Positions 44,401 through 52,279 of a stretch of 64,000 nt of DNA are shown here, one piece after another. Made by a program: the position numbers and the translations under genes. Numbering within the stretch: the stretch's first letter is position 1; each line of letters starts with the position of its first letter. Below the pieces are notes generated by a model. That model saw only the letters and a program-made list of their open reading frames with translations, was not told where the DNA came from and did no database searches. This DNA comes from Glycomyces paridis (lineage in GTDB: Bacteria > Actinomycetota > Actinomycetes > Mycobacteriales > Micromonosporaceae): NCBI RefSeq assembly GCF_004912155.1, contig NZ_STGX01000008.1, forward strand, positions 1 through 64,000, in the 5' to 3' direction.

Positions 44401-44573
44401 GGATGGCCTCGGACGGGCGCTCGGGCGCGGAGCTGCGGCGCCTCCACGCGTTCCTGGCGCAGGCCGACCCCGGTTTCGGCGGGCTCGAACGCGTCCGGGA
44501 CCTCGACAAGTACCTGTGGGTCCACCGCTCGTTCCGCAGCGAGTACGAACCGGGCCCCCCGCGGTTCGAGTGA
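41421..44573 (+). CDS. LRR-Roc-COR (Roco) GTPase
   Basis: 1050-residue Roco protein, unrelated to murein synthesis but placed inside the division cluster. About eleven 23-residue leucine-rich repeats (roughly 20-285, such as LNLYGNRIEALPESIGNL). Roc GTPase: P-loop VGEGEVGKSSLLAA near 315-325, DFGGQKAYRPTHQLFFTA near 370 (switch II, DFGG), IVATHADADG near 427 as G4 (THAD). A COR dimerisation region lies about 455-720. Cys761-x3-Cys765 and Cys794-x2-Cys797 form a possible zinc ribbon, and a helical C-terminal domain starts near 830 (VLWCEHSRLPLYVLDG). The effector output is unknown. ATG 41421 is the only start in line with the TACGAT box. Confidence 0.9.
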   Translation: MPNPRRPIAEAKRQRRTAFSLTHYNLTAFPEGVRNLKDVVDLDLSVNGLTRVPEWIGELTQLTRLNLYGNRIEALPESIGNLVNLVELNLGDNQLTSVPASIGRLTALTRVDLDRNRISALPGSIGRLSRLVRLELFATRLTDPPASTARLHALPRLDLGRNPLGALPAPVTELTGLTRLDMSNTGLTELPDSIGRLANLVHLGLDSNRLSSLPLSIAALTKLNRLNLNRNRFTELPEHIGALTELIRLDAENNKLRALPRSITELEHLGGLYIDGNLLPPEYWAAAETGLVELGQLFAGIDVESAPLREAKLVLVGEGEVGKSSLLAAMRGESFDPGRGSTHGIEVKTLETPAPDGDPAQAITLNAWDFGGQKAYRPTHQLFFTAPALYAVVWKARQGPMQGFVDYWIDLVRRRTSDENVTIHIVATHADADGQHPRIDQAAIAERHGDLIGGFHFVDSRTGTGIAELKAALWASAAAIPQINREVPAAWRDLRRSLARSGESYLEYPEYLRRAESFGVDAEAARALAKVATQLGHWIHYPEIDGLENLVVLKGDWLSTAISLVLDDPVTAGRHGLVEHRHLRELWDDPGRPAHMRHDPRFHPALLRLMEKYDISYRISGREGEPGRSLVAQLVDETPPPLAAVWDGFGPHLRQDEQLCEFLDTRGAKALPEGLVHRLIVRWHRRSLGRERYEESVHWHNGFVIQPDPYSRAMVRVEEQRLRISVKAPYPGQFLEVFVSDLDEYVGELWPGFRLKRLVPCGGECLDPDRSRTGLFGLERLLTRRSLGRRTAECRRCWADVPIDDLIHRQLENEERAVETSTVETSTVASRAGGDPELSRAADLSAAEQWAATQREIRKLIALVSDEAARGPRFYTVELRDRRAWHERLTHVGVRVVLWCEHSRLPLYVLDGDPSSGVYEIDVPRDWLVRSAPWIKRSLKALGSILVPGAGLDAILPGIDPSALELHLALAEESLETITELAGEALDGAGEQPWMASDGRSGAELRRLHAFLAQADPGFGGLERVRDLDKYLWVHRSFRSEYEPGPPRFE

Positions 44574-44667
44574 CGCGGCCCTCCGGGAGTCACCGGGCGG
44601 CAACGGTCCGGTCCCGATCGGGGCGCGGACGCTGGCGCCGCGCCCTCCCTTGGTGTCCACTGGAGGG

Positions 44668-45171
44668 ATGCGCGCACTCCTCATCGCGGCGGCGACCGCT
44701 CTGGCGGCCTTCGGCCTCTCGGCGTGCAGCCTGCCGCCGGTCGGCGCCGTGGCCGTCGGCGTGGACGACGCGGGCGGGCCGGTCCTGGTGATGGCCTCCT
44801 GCGAGGGCCCCGCCGAGCACATCGAGGTCTCCTCGGCGCCGGAGACCGGGACGGCCTCGCCGACGGTCCAGGACTGGCGCGAGGACCTGGAGCTGTCGAA
44901 CCCCGAGCCGCGCGACGACGATCCGGCCGCGGTCTCGCTCACCGACCCCGGCGGCCGCTGGGAGGCCGTGATCGCGGGCGCCGAGTTCACCGAGGGCCGC
45001 GTCTACGAGGCCAGGGCCTGGCCCACCACCGAAGGGACCCTCGGCTCGATCGACTTCACCACGGCCGAAATCGCCGACCTCGGCGAGGGCGAGGTCCTCT
45101 ACTACGACGAGGCCGTGAAACGACGAGGGCCCGTCGCCGACTTCGTCGACGCGGGCCTCGCACACTGCTGA
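44668..45171 (+). CDS. Putative lipoprotein
   Basis: 167 residues. Lipobox LSAC after AAATALAAFG, so it should be anchored outside the membrane. The rest is acidic and Ig-like in texture (VGVDDAGGPVLVMASCEGPA, GRWEAVIAGAEFTEGRVYEA) with no recognised family. TCCACT six bases before the ATG resembles a -10, and the GGAGGG between them is too close to serve as ribosome site, so it is probably leaderless. It sits between the Roco gene and a convergent siderophore gene. Confidence 0.72.
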   Translation: MRALLIAAATALAAFGLSACSLPPVGAVAVGVDDAGGPVLVMASCEGPAEHIEVSSAPETGTASPTVQDWREDLELSNPEPRDDDPAAVSLTDPGGRWEAVIAGAEFTEGRVYEARAWPTTEGTLGSIDFTTAEIADLGEGEVLYYDEAVKRRGPVADFVDAGLAHC

Positions 45172-45175
45172 CCCT

Positions 45176-46102
45176 CTAGTCCCAGGCCTTCCCGTTGCGC
45201 CAGTAGCCCATGAACGCCCCGGCCTCCTTCGGCAGGCCCAGCTCCTTGCGGATGGTGAAGCGCAGGGACTTGACCACGGCGGTCTCGGCGGCGATCCACA
45301 CGTAGGCGTCGGACGGGCCGGCCTCCTCGGGCGCCTCCCAGACCATCTCGTCCTCGACCTCCTCGAACTGGTCGTCGCGAGCGAAGTCCATGCCCCTGGC
45401 CGCCTCGGTGACGGCCGGGACGAGCCGCTCGCCCCAGGCCTCGCCGTCGCGGGGGAGCCACACGACCTCGACGTCCTCGGGCGCGTCGAGTTCGAGGACG
45501 TCGGCGGCCTCGGGGACTTCGATGAAGACCTTGCCGCGCGCGGTGATCGGGAGGTCTTCGAGGATCGCGGCGATCGCGGGGGCGGCGGTCTCGTCCCCGG
45601 CGATGAGGAGTTCGGCGCCCTCGGGGGCGTGGAAGTCGACGCCGCCGTGCGGGCCGTCCCAGCGGGCGTCCGGGCCCAGCAGCAGCGCCTCGTCGCCGGC
45701 CTTCGCGTCGCGGAGCCAGCGCAGGGCCGGGCCGCAGTCGGCCGGGTCGTGGGCGTCGTGGACGACCATGTCGACGTCGACCTCGGCGAGGTCCGCGCGC
45801 ACGGCGCGCACGGTGTAGGTGCGCACGCCGCACTGCTCGTCCTCGGGGAGCGCGCGCAGTTCGGAGTACCAGCGGTCGCCGCCGGTCATCTTGTCGAAGC
45901 CGCAGGCGGCGGCCGGGAGGATGAGTTTGAAGCGCTGGTCGAGGCCGTTGTCGGCGAAGTGGGCGAGGGTCTCGCCGGTGAAGGTCACGCGGACGAACGA
46001 AGGGCTGAGCCGCCGCAGCGCCGCCACGGTGACGGGGAACTGCTCCCACGCCCGGACGGCGGGCCGCGTGTGCTCGGTCGGTTCCTCGGTCTGGGTCGCC
46101 AC
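45176..46102 (-). CDS. Siderophore-interacting protein (ferric-siderophore reductase, FAD)
   Basis: 308 residues of the SIP/ViuB family, which reduces Fe(III)-siderophores to free iron in the cytosol. FAD-binding RTYTVRAVRADLAEVDVDMV with VVHDAHDPADCGPALRWL, then the NAD(P)H domain LLIAGDETAAPAIAAILED and VWIAAETAVVKSLRFTIRKE. The C-terminal GYWRNGKAWD is a family hallmark. GTG 46102 follows AAGGAG at five to six bases. An IdeR-type iron box at 46122-46140 indicates induction under iron limitation. Confidence 0.92.
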   Translation of the reverse strand: MATQTEEPTEHTRPAVRAWEQFPVTVAALRRLSPSFVRVTFTGETLAHFADNGLDQRFKLILPAAACGFDKMTGGDRWYSELRALPEDEQCGVRTYTVRAVRADLAEVDVDMVVHDAHDPADCGPALRWLRDAKAGDEALLLGPDARWDGPHGGVDFHAPEGAELLIAGDETAAPAIAAILEDLPITARGKVFIEVPEAADVLELDAPEDVEVVWLPRDGEAWGERLVPAVTEAARGMDFARDDQFEEVEDEMVWEAPEEAGPSDAYVWIAAETAVVKSLRFTIRKELGLPKEAGAFMGYWRNGKAWD

Positions 46103-46121
46103 ACTCGCTCCTTCGCATAGA

Positions 46122-46140
46122 TAAGGTATGCCTAACCTTA
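46122..46140. promoter_or_regulatory. IdeR/DtxR iron box
   Basis: TAAGGTATGCCTAACCTTA is a 19-bp near-palindrome. Its complement TAAGGTTAGGCATACCTTA agrees with the DtxR consensus TTAGGTTAGGCTAACCTAA at most positions. It lies 20 bp from the siderophore gene start and 59 bp from ftsQ, so iron-loaded IdeR would repress the former and could touch the latter. Confidence 0.8.
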
Positions 46141-46198
46141 TCTGAGGGTCCGGGCGTGCCGCCACCGCAGGCGGGCGCCCGCGTGCCATCATCGACCC

Positions 46199-46951
46199 AT
46201 GCGCGGCGCTGAGAACCCGTCCGAACCCGGGCCCTGGCGGCTCGTCCACGTGGTGCGCCGCCTGCGGCCCCCGCGCGGTTCCAAGGCCGCGCGGCGGCTC
46301 CGCTGGACCGTCACGGGCGTGCTGGCTCTGCTGTTGGCGGCCTTCGTGATCGTGTGGACCACCCCGTGGTTCCAGGTGCGGCGCATCGAGGTCTCGGGCA
46401 CGTCGGTGCTCGATCCCGCCGAGGTGGAGGCGATCGGCGCCGCCGAACTGGGGGACCCGGTGCTCGGCGCCGACCTCGGCGCGATCGCCGAGGCGGTCGC
46501 GGCCCTCGCCCCGGTCAAGTCGGTGGACGTCACCCGTTCGTGGCCCGACGCGGTGAGCGTCGCGGTCACCGAGCGCGAGCCCTACCTCGCCGTTCCCTCC
46601 GGGGACGAGACTTTTCTCATGGTCGACGACGAGGGTGTGGTGTTCGACGAGCGCGAGGAGGCCCCCGGATCGATGTGGAGGGTCGAACTCGCCGATCCGG
46701 GACCGGACGACCTCGCCACGATCGAGACCCTCGCGGTCCTCCGCTCGCTCCCCGCCGCCATCGCCGACGAGGTGGAACACGTCGAATCCCCCTCACCGGC
46801 GGGAATCACCCTTTTTCTCGAAGATGGACGGACGCTCCGATGGGGCGACGGCTCCGAAGGAGAGCAGAAAGCCGAGGTGGCCGATCGATTGTTGGCGGGC
46901 GGGTACGAACATGTCGATGTCAGCGCACCAGATGCACCCACTGTGAGTTAG
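46199..46951 (+). CDS. ftsQ: Cell division protein FtsQ
   Basis: 250-residue bitopic divisome scaffold. A basic cytoplasmic N-terminus, one transmembrane helix ([17 protein letters not shown]), then a POTRA domain [20 protein letters not shown] and the FtsQ beta domain ([28 protein letters not shown]). ATG without a clear ribosome site. It restarts the division cluster after the Roco/siderophore insertion. Confidence 0.9.
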   Translation: MRGAENPSEPGPWRLVHVVRRLRPPRGSKAARRLRWTVTGVLALLLAAFVIVWTTPWFQVRRIEVSGTSVLDPAEVEAIGAAELGDPVLGADLGAIAEAVAALAPVKSVDVTRSWPDAVSVAVTEREPYLAVPSGDETFLMVDDEGVVFDEREEAPGSMWRVELADPGPDDLATIETLAVLRSLPAAIADEVEHVESPSPAGITLFLEDGRTLRWGDGSEGEQKAEVADRLLAGGYEHVDVSAPDAPTVS

Positions 46952-47027
46952 CGTTAAGGGGGAGCGGGTGTCACACACATCCCGTTTGTCGCACCCGAGG
47001 GCCGGTAAGGGAAGGAAGGCAGCAGCG

Positions 47028-48134
47028 ATGACACCACCGCACAACTACCTCGCCGTCATCAAAGTCGTTGGAGTCGGAGGCGGCGGGGTCAATGCTGTCA
47101 ACCGGATGATCGAGGCGGGACTCAAGGGCGTCGAGTTCATCGCCATCAACACCGACGCCCAGGCGCTGCTGATGAGCGACGCCGACGTGAAGCTCGACGT
47201 GGGCCGCGAGCTGACCCGGGGACTCGGCGCCGGCGCCAATCCCGAAGTGGGGGCGAAGGCCTGCGAGGACCACCGCGACGAGATCGAAGAGGTCCTCAAG
47301 GGCGCCGACATGGTCTTCGTGACCTGCGGCGAGGGCGGCGGCACCGGCACCGGCGGCGCGCCCGTCATCGCCAACATCGCCCGCAAGCTCGGCGCGCTCA
47401 CGATCGGCGTGGTCACCCGGCCGTTCGCCTTCGAGGGCAAGCGCCGCCAGACCCAGGCCGTGTCGGGAATAGACGATCTGCGCAATGAGTGCGACACGCT
47501 GATCGTCATCCCCAACGACCGGCTCCTCCACCTCGGCGACCGCTCCATCTCCATGATGGACGCCTTCCGCCTCGCCGACCAGGTACTGCTCTCCGGTGTC
47601 CAGGGCATCACCGACCTGATCACGACGCCGGGCCTCATCAACCTCGACTTCGCGGACGTCAAGAGCGTCATGTCCGGCGCGGGCTCGGCCCTCATGGGCA
47701 TCGGCTCGGCGCGCGGCGAGAACCGCGCGGTCGAGGCCGCGCGGGCCGCGATCGAGTCGCCGCTGCTGGAGCAGAGCATGGAGGGCGCGCGCGGCGTGCT
47801 CCTTTCCATCGCGGGCGGTTCGGATCTGGGCCTGTTCGAGATCAACGACGCGGCCGAGCTGGTCTCCGACTGCGCGCACACCGACGCGAACATCATCTTC
47901 GGCGCCGTCATCGACGACGCGCTCGGCGAGGAGGCGCGGGTGACCGTGATCGCCGCCGGGTTCGACGTGGACGAGGCGGAGTTCGAACTGGCGCAGCCGA
48001 CCCGGATCTCCGCGCTGCCCGAGCAGAAGCCCGAGCCGATCCGCAAGCCCGAGCCCGAGCCCGAGCGCGAGTCCAGCGGCAAGGTCCTGTTCGACGACGT
48101 GGACGTCCCCGCGTTCCTCAAGGACGGCTTCTAG
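47028..48134 (+). CDS. ftsZ: Cell division tubulin FtsZ
   Basis: GTP-dependent polymer forming the Z ring. 368 residues. N-terminal [22 protein letters not shown]-binding [19 protein letters not shown] near residue 103, and T7 loop [18 protein letters not shown]. The linker is an unusually short charged stretch ([17 protein letters not shown]) before the C-terminal peptide [12 protein letters not shown] that binds SepF and other partners. ATG 47028 has GGAAGG upstream; the 20-residue longer frame is unlikely. Confidence 0.97.
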   Translation: MTPPHNYLAVIKVVGVGGGGVNAVNRMIEAGLKGVEFIAINTDAQALLMSDADVKLDVGRELTRGLGAGANPEVGAKACEDHRDEIEEVLKGADMVFVTCGEGGGTGTGGAPVIANIARKLGALTIGVVTRPFAFEGKRRQTQAVSGIDDLRNECDTLIVIPNDRLLHLGDRSISMMDAFRLADQVLLSGVQGITDLITTPGLINLDFADVKSVMSGAGSALMGIGSARGENRAVEAARAAIESPLLEQSMEGARGVLLSIAGGSDLGLFEINDAAELVSDCAHTDANIIFGAVIDDALGEEARVTVIAAGFDVDEAEFELAQPTRISALPEQKPEPIRKPEPEPERESSGKVLFDDVDVPAFLKDGF

Positions 48135-48235
48135 CGGAGCGGACCGTCGAGTCGACCAGTGCGACTCGGCGGACCGCCCCCGCCCCGCCCCGCAGCCCCT
48201 CCACCCATCGCCCCGCGACCGCCGAGGACCCAGTC

Positions 48236-48985
48236 TTGACCACGCCAGCGCGCCGAATCCAGTTGCAGGACAACCTGAACCGGACGCGCGAAGCCATCGG
48301 CGCCGCGTGCGCCGCCGCCGGACGCCCCTCCTCGGACGTGCGACTCGTCGTGGTCACCAAGACCTTCCCTGCTTCCGACGCGGCCGCGCTGGTGGACCTC
48401 GGCCAGACCGACCTGGGGGAGAACCGCGACCAGGACGCCGCCCCGAAGGCCGCCGAACTCGCCGCCCTCGGCCTGAAGCCGGTGTGGCACTTCGTGGGCC
48501 GCCTCCAGCGCAACAAGGCCCGATCGGTGGCGTCCTATGCCGACTGGATCCACTCGGTCGACCGCGTCGAACTCGTCGACGCCCTCGACCGGGCGCTGTC
48601 GAATGAAGCGCTGTCGAATCAGGCATCGCCGGGCGACGCGCCCGGCCTCCCGCGGACGGTGAATGCACTCGTTCAGGTGAGCCTCGACGGGGACGTCTCG
48701 CGCGGGGGCGTCGCCGTCTCGGGGCTCGCGCCGCTGGCCGAGCGGATCGCGGCGGCGCCGTCGCTGCGCCTCGCCGGCGTCATGGCCGTGGCGCCCCTCG
48801 GCTGGGACCCGTCCGAAGCCTTTGCCCTGCTTGCGGAGTGTTCGGCGGCGGTGCGCCGGATCGATCCGGGCGCCGGGGAGGTCTCGGCGGGGATGAGCGG
48901 CGACTTCGCCGCCGCGATCGCCGCGGGGGCCACAATGGTCAGACTGGGCAGAAACGTCCTCGGCGAACGTGAGGCGATGGCGTAA
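48236..48985 (+). CDS. YggS/PLPBP pyridoxal-phosphate homeostasis protein
   Basis: 249-residue TIM-barrel PLP-binding protein of the YggS family, usually found beside ftsZ and sepF. PLP lysine in VRLVVVTKTFPASDAAALVD, then GENRDQDAAPKAAELAALGL, WHFVGRLQRNKAR and SAGMSGDFAAAIAAGATMVR near the phosphate site. It lacks a known catalytic reaction. TTG start with GAGGA eight bases upstream is the only supported one. Confidence 0.92.
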   Translation: MTTPARRIQLQDNLNRTREAIGAACAAAGRPSSDVRLVVVTKTFPASDAAALVDLGQTDLGENRDQDAAPKAAELAALGLKPVWHFVGRLQRNKARSVASYADWIHSVDRVELVDALDRALSNEALSNQASPGDAPGLPRTVNALVQVSLDGDVSRGGVAVSGLAPLAERIAAAPSLRLAGVMAVAPLGWDPSEAFALLAECSAAVRRIDPGAGEVSAGMSGDFAAAIAAGATMVRLGRNVLGEREAMA

Positions 48986-49124
48986 GGTGTGTGGCAGCAA
49001 TGGTTTCGCGGTCGCACCGGGCGGCCGGTTAGTCGGGCAAAAACACATCCGTGTAAGGAGTCGGCGCTAGGATGAGACCGCGTACCTGACTCAACAGGGG
49101 CGGCCCGAGGAGGGAGCACGATCG

Positions 49125-49703
49125 ATGGGCGCGATGCGGAAGGCAGGCATCTGGCTCGGCCTCATCGAGGACGAGGACGATCGCGGCTACAGCAACGGTT
49201 ACGAGGAGAGCGACGAGTTCGCCGAGGAGCAGGCTCCGGCGCCGACGCGCGTCCGGGGGGCGCAGCGCACGACCGGCAGAGTCGGCCGCGGCGTCGAGGA
49301 CCGCAACCCCGTCCGCCAGCTCAACCGCGGCTCCGGTTCGGTGACGCCGCTGACCCGGGACAACCTGGCCCTGGCCGAGCCCGCGCCCGTGCGGGCGGTG
49401 CCGGTCGAGGAGGAGTCCCACGCGAACTACCGGATCACCACCCTGCACCCGACCACCTACAACGAGGCGCGCACCATCGGTGAGCGCTACCGCGACGGGA
49501 CGCCGGTCATCATGAACCTCTCGGAGATGGAGGAGGCCGACGCCAAGCGCCTGGTCGACTTCGCCGCCGGTCTCATCTTCGGGACGCGCGGCTCCTTCGA
49601 GCGGGTGACGAACCGTGTGTTCCTGCTCTCGCCGCCACATGTCCAGGTGACCGCCGAGGACAAGGCGAAGATCGCCGAGGGCGGTTTCTTCAACCAGTCC
49701 TGA
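49125..49703 (+). CDS. sepF: Cell division protein SepF
   Basis: Membrane tether of the Z ring in bacteria without FtsA. 192 residues. N-terminal amphipathic segment [19 protein letters not shown] for membrane binding, a disordered linker, and a C-terminal SepF domain ([40 protein letters not shown]). GGAGG precedes the ATG. Confidence 0.96.
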   Translation: MGAMRKAGIWLGLIEDEDDRGYSNGYEESDEFAEEQAPAPTRVRGAQRTTGRVGRGVEDRNPVRQLNRGSGSVTPLTRDNLALAEPAPVRAVPVEEESHANYRITTLHPTTYNEARTIGERYRDGTPVIMNLSEMEEADAKRLVDFAAGLIFGTRGSFERVTNRVFLLSPPHVQVTAEDKAKIAEGGFFNQS

Positions 49704-49723
49704 CCGAGGGATACACTCCGAAC

Positions 49724-50017
49724 GTGAACCTGGCACTGCAGCTGATCTATCTGGCGCTCTTCGCCTTCTACCTGTTCCTGCTTGCGCGGCTCGTCTGCGG
49801 GATCGTGCTCCAGTTCTCCCGCCGCTGGGAGCCGGGGCCGAAGGCGGCGACGGTCCTGGAGTCCGTCTACAGCGTGACCGACCCTCCCCTGAAGGGGTTG
49901 AGGAAGGTGATACCCCCTCTCAGGCTTGGTAGTGTATCGATTGATCTGGCGTTCCTGGCGCTGCTCTTGTCCGTGTGGATCCTGATGGACTTCGTCATCG
50001 GGCGCTTCCTTCAATAG
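49724..50017 (+). CDS. ylmG: YggT/YlmG family membrane protein
   Basis: 97 residues, two helices of the YGGT family: [20 protein letters not shown] and [20 protein letters not shown], with [20 protein letters not shown] between them. It links to envelope and septum organisation by its invariant position between sepF and divIVA. TACACT (49712-49717) ends six bases before the GTG, so it may also be transcribed independently as a leaderless mRNA. Confidence 0.88.
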   Translation: MNLALQLIYLALFAFYLFLLARLVCGIVLQFSRRWEPGPKAATVLESVYSVTDPPLKGLRKVIPPLRLGSVSIDLAFLALLLSVWILMDFVIGRFLQ

Positions 50018-50099
50018 CAGCTCCGGGCGGGGGTGCGAGACGCGGTTATCGTGTCGAGTGGCCCTGTGCGCCAGGCGAACAGCTGAGAAGGAGTTTCGA

Positions 50100-51053
50100 A
50101 TGCCGCTGACCCCAGCAGACGTTCACAACGTCACGTTCAAGAAACCCATGCTCGGAAAGCGCGGATACGACGAGGACGAGGTCGACGGTTTCCTCGATGA
50201 GGTCGAGCGGGAGCTCGCTCGCCTCAGCGACGAGAACGGCGAGCTTCGTGCTCAGCTCGACAGCCTCCGCGCCGGTGCTCCCCCCGGGGCAGCCGACCAC
50301 GCCGAGATGGCCGCAGTACTCGACCGGGTACAGCGGGAGAAGCACGCCATGGAGCAGCAGCTCCAGGAGCTCGACGGCGAGCTGCACGAGATGCACCAGC
50401 AGATGGTCGCCTCGCAGCAGCAGGCGCAGCAGCTCCAGCAGGAGATGGCGCAGCGCGGCCCGCAGCAGGAGGCCCCGGCCCCCGCCGCCGGCGGCGGCGA
50501 GCAGGAGGCCCTGCGCCTCCTCATGGTCGCCCAGCGCACCGCGGACGAGCACCTGGAGGACTCCCGCCGGGAGGCCGACACCCTGCTCACCGAGGCGCAG
50601 CGCGAGGCCCAGACGATGGTCTCCGAGGCCCAGCGCGAGTCGCAGACGATGGTGTCGCAGGCGCAGCGCGAGTCCAAGACCATGGTCACCGAGGCGCAGC
50701 GCGAGGCCGAGACGATGGTCACCGAGGCCCGCACGCAGGCCGAGGACCTCGTGGGCCAGGCCCGCGACAAGGCCGAGCGCATGGAGCTGGAGACCGAGCA
50801 GGAGCGCCAGAAGGTCATCGGCCAGTTGGAGGACTCCCGCACGTCGCTGCTGCACAACATCGAAGAGCTCAAGACCTTCGAGCGCGAGTACCGCACGCGC
50901 CTGAAGCTCTACCTCGAGAGCCAGCTCCGCGACCTCAACGGCCAGCAGGGCCGCGGGGACGAGGAGGCCTTCGAGGAGACCCAGCAGCAGCAGGCCGCGA
51001 ACGAGCGCACCGGCGCCCGGTCGGCCTTCGTGATGCAGGGCGGACGCGGCTGA
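50100..51053 (+). CDS. divIVA: DivIVA/Wag31 polar growth scaffold
   Basis: Coiled-coil protein that marks negatively curved poles and recruits wall synthesis in actinomycetes. 317 residues. N-terminal DivIVA domain [20 protein letters not shown] then [18 protein letters not shown] Gln-rich coiled coil (about 90-140) leads to five 11-residue repeats (about 165-219) of the type [11 protein letters not shown] and a second coiled coil ending in [16 protein letters not shown] with AAGGAG upstream; TATCGT at 50047-50052 is a candidate -10. Confidence 0.95.
   Translation: MPLTPADVHNVTFKKPMLGKRGYDEDEVDGFLDEVERELARLSDENGELRAQLDSLRAGAPPGAADHAEMAAVLDRVQREKHAMEQQLQELDGELHEMHQQMVASQQQAQQLQQEMAQRGPQQEAPAPAAGGGEQEALRLLMVAQRTADEHLEDSRREADTLLTEAQREAQTMVSEAQRESQTMVSQAQRESKTMVTEAQREAETMVTEARTQAEDLVGQARDKAERMELETEQERQKVIGQLEDSRTSLLHNIEELKTFEREYRTRLKLYLESQLRDLNGQQGRGDEEAFEETQQQQAANERTGARSAFVMQGGRG
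50592..50756 (+). repeat. 33-bp tandem repeats inside divIVA
   Basis: Units start at 50592, 50625, 50658, 50691 and a degenerate one at 50724. Each encodes an 11-residue block (E/Q)AQRE(A/S)(Q/K/E)TMV(S/T). An 11-residue period suits a right-handed or straight coiled coil, and copy number could vary between strains. Confidence 0.85.
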
Positions 51054-51366
51054 CCCCACCCGCTCCTCCCGGTGCCTCCCACCGGGTCGGGTCCGTCTCC
51101 CGGACATTGGTGCGCCCTCGGGCCATAACCTGAACGGGGATCGCCTCGTTAGACATGGAAGAGCGGGTGAGGGCGTCGCACGCCCTCCTCGGCCGAGCCG
51201 CCTCGCGGCTCGCAACACCGCCGAGGACACTGCGGGCCGCACGTCGGCCGAGCGCCCTCACCGCCGCATCTTGCGTCAACACCATGCGTCAACGGAGCAG
51301 CGGCCCCCGCCGGGGCCGCGCAGGACCGCGCGAGGGCCCCGCGCCTCGCGCAGGGGAGGACTCGAC
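51054..51366. terminator. Two hairpins downstream of divIVA in a gene-free stretch
   Basis: 313 bp without a gene. GAGGGCG/CGCCCTC (51169-51187, loop TCGCA) and CGAGCCGC/GCGGCTCG (51194-51212, loop CTC) are two adjacent hairpins that probably end the divIVA transcript. No strong promoter box was assigned for the next gene. Confidence 0.55.
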
Positions 51367-52017
51367 GTGATCGTCAGCAGCCTGCTGATCCTCGTCACCG
51401 CGGCGGTCTTGCTGGTCACAGGCATGATCTCCGGGAACAACCAGTTGCTGGTCTCGTCCATCGCGGCGAGCCTCGCGGCCGGCGTGGCCCTGTATGTGGG
51501 CCTCTACAACCGGGGCGCCAGGCGCCCCCGCGTCGCCTCGGGGAAGGACGCGGGCCGCCGCACCGCCCCCGCGGGCGACGACACCCAGCAGTTCCGGCGG
51601 ATCGGGATGGACGACACCCCGACCACCGAGATGCCGCTCCTCGAAGGCAAGACCTTCGAGTCCACCGACTACGCGGTCGACCGCGACCCCGAACTGCGGT
51701 TCGAGGACGTGCCGCCGCGCCAGGCCCGCGCGGGCCGCGGGGAGGTCCCCGCGAGCCACCGCGCGCCCGAGTCGACGGCCGACGAGCCGGTCGAGCAGCG
51801 CATGTCCAGCGTCGAGTCCGCGGCGCTCATGCGCCTGGACACCGAGGTCGCGGTGGTCGACGGGCGGCCCCGCTTCCACCACACGACCTGCATGCACCTG
51901 CACGGGCGCGAGCACGAGGCCCTGCCGGTCGCCGAGGCGCTGGAGCTGGGGTTCACCCCGTGCGCGTTGTGCGAGCCGGTCTCGCGTCTGCTGCTCGCGC
52001 CGGTGGCGGGACGCTGA
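51367..52017 (+). CDS. Membrane-anchored protein with C-terminal Cys/His ligand cluster
   Basis: 216 residues, no named family. Two helices at the N-terminus (IVSSLLILVTAAVLLVTGMI and LLVSSIAASLAAGVALYVGL) and a disordered acidic/basic linker. A small C-terminal module RFHHTTCMHLHGREHEALPV-x8-GFTPCALCEPVSRL has Cys-x3-His and Cys-x2-Cys and looks like a metal-binding treble. GTG follows GGGGAGGA. Its position between divIVA and lspA suggests envelope growth, by context only. Confidence 0.75.
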   Translation: MIVSSLLILVTAAVLLVTGMISGNNQLLVSSIAASLAAGVALYVGLYNRGARRPRVASGKDAGRRTAPAGDDTQQFRRIGMDDTPTTEMPLLEGKTFESTDYAVDRDPELRFEDVPPRQARAGRGEVPASHRAPESTADEPVEQRMSSVESAALMRLDTEVAVVDGRPRFHHTTCMHLHGREHEALPVAEALELGFTPCALCEPVSRLLLAPVAGR

Positions 52018-52055
52018 ACGCTGACGCACAGTCCGGACACAAGTTCTCGAAGTAA

Positions 52056-52084
52056 TTGACCTACTTGCAGGTCTTGCGTATCCT
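52056..52084 (+). promoter_or_regulatory. Promoter of the dksA-lspA-rluD operon
   Basis: TTGACC (52056-52061), 17 bases, TATCCT (52079-52084). The spacer contains GACCT-ACTTGC-AGGTC, an inverted repeat that could be an operator. The predicted start near 52091 coincides with the foot of the hairpin at 52093-52137, and the leader is about 190 nt. Confidence 0.72.
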
Positions 52085-52092
52085 GTGTGATT

Positions 52093-52137
52093 AATTGCGC
52101 GGCAGGTACCCGCCTCGGCGGGGCCTGGCGCGCAATT
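52093..52137 (+). ncRNA. Long 5' leader hairpin
   Basis: AATTGCGCG (52093-52101) pairs with CGCGCAATT (52129-52137); inside it CAGG pairs with CCTG and CCCGC with GCGGG around CTCG. The structure begins at the predicted transcript start, so it caps the mRNA 5' end. It may protect the message or sense something; no known riboswitch is recognised. Confidence 0.55.
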
Positions 52138-52279
52138 GTCCTCGTTCCGGCGGGGGTGACCCGAGCACACGACTTACTGGAGCCGCGATGCCGAACGCCC
52201 GAAGCGGGCCGCCGCAGCGGTCCCGGCGTGCTCTGACGCCACCGGAACCCGAGCCGACATACCCCTCCAGAGGCGCGTC

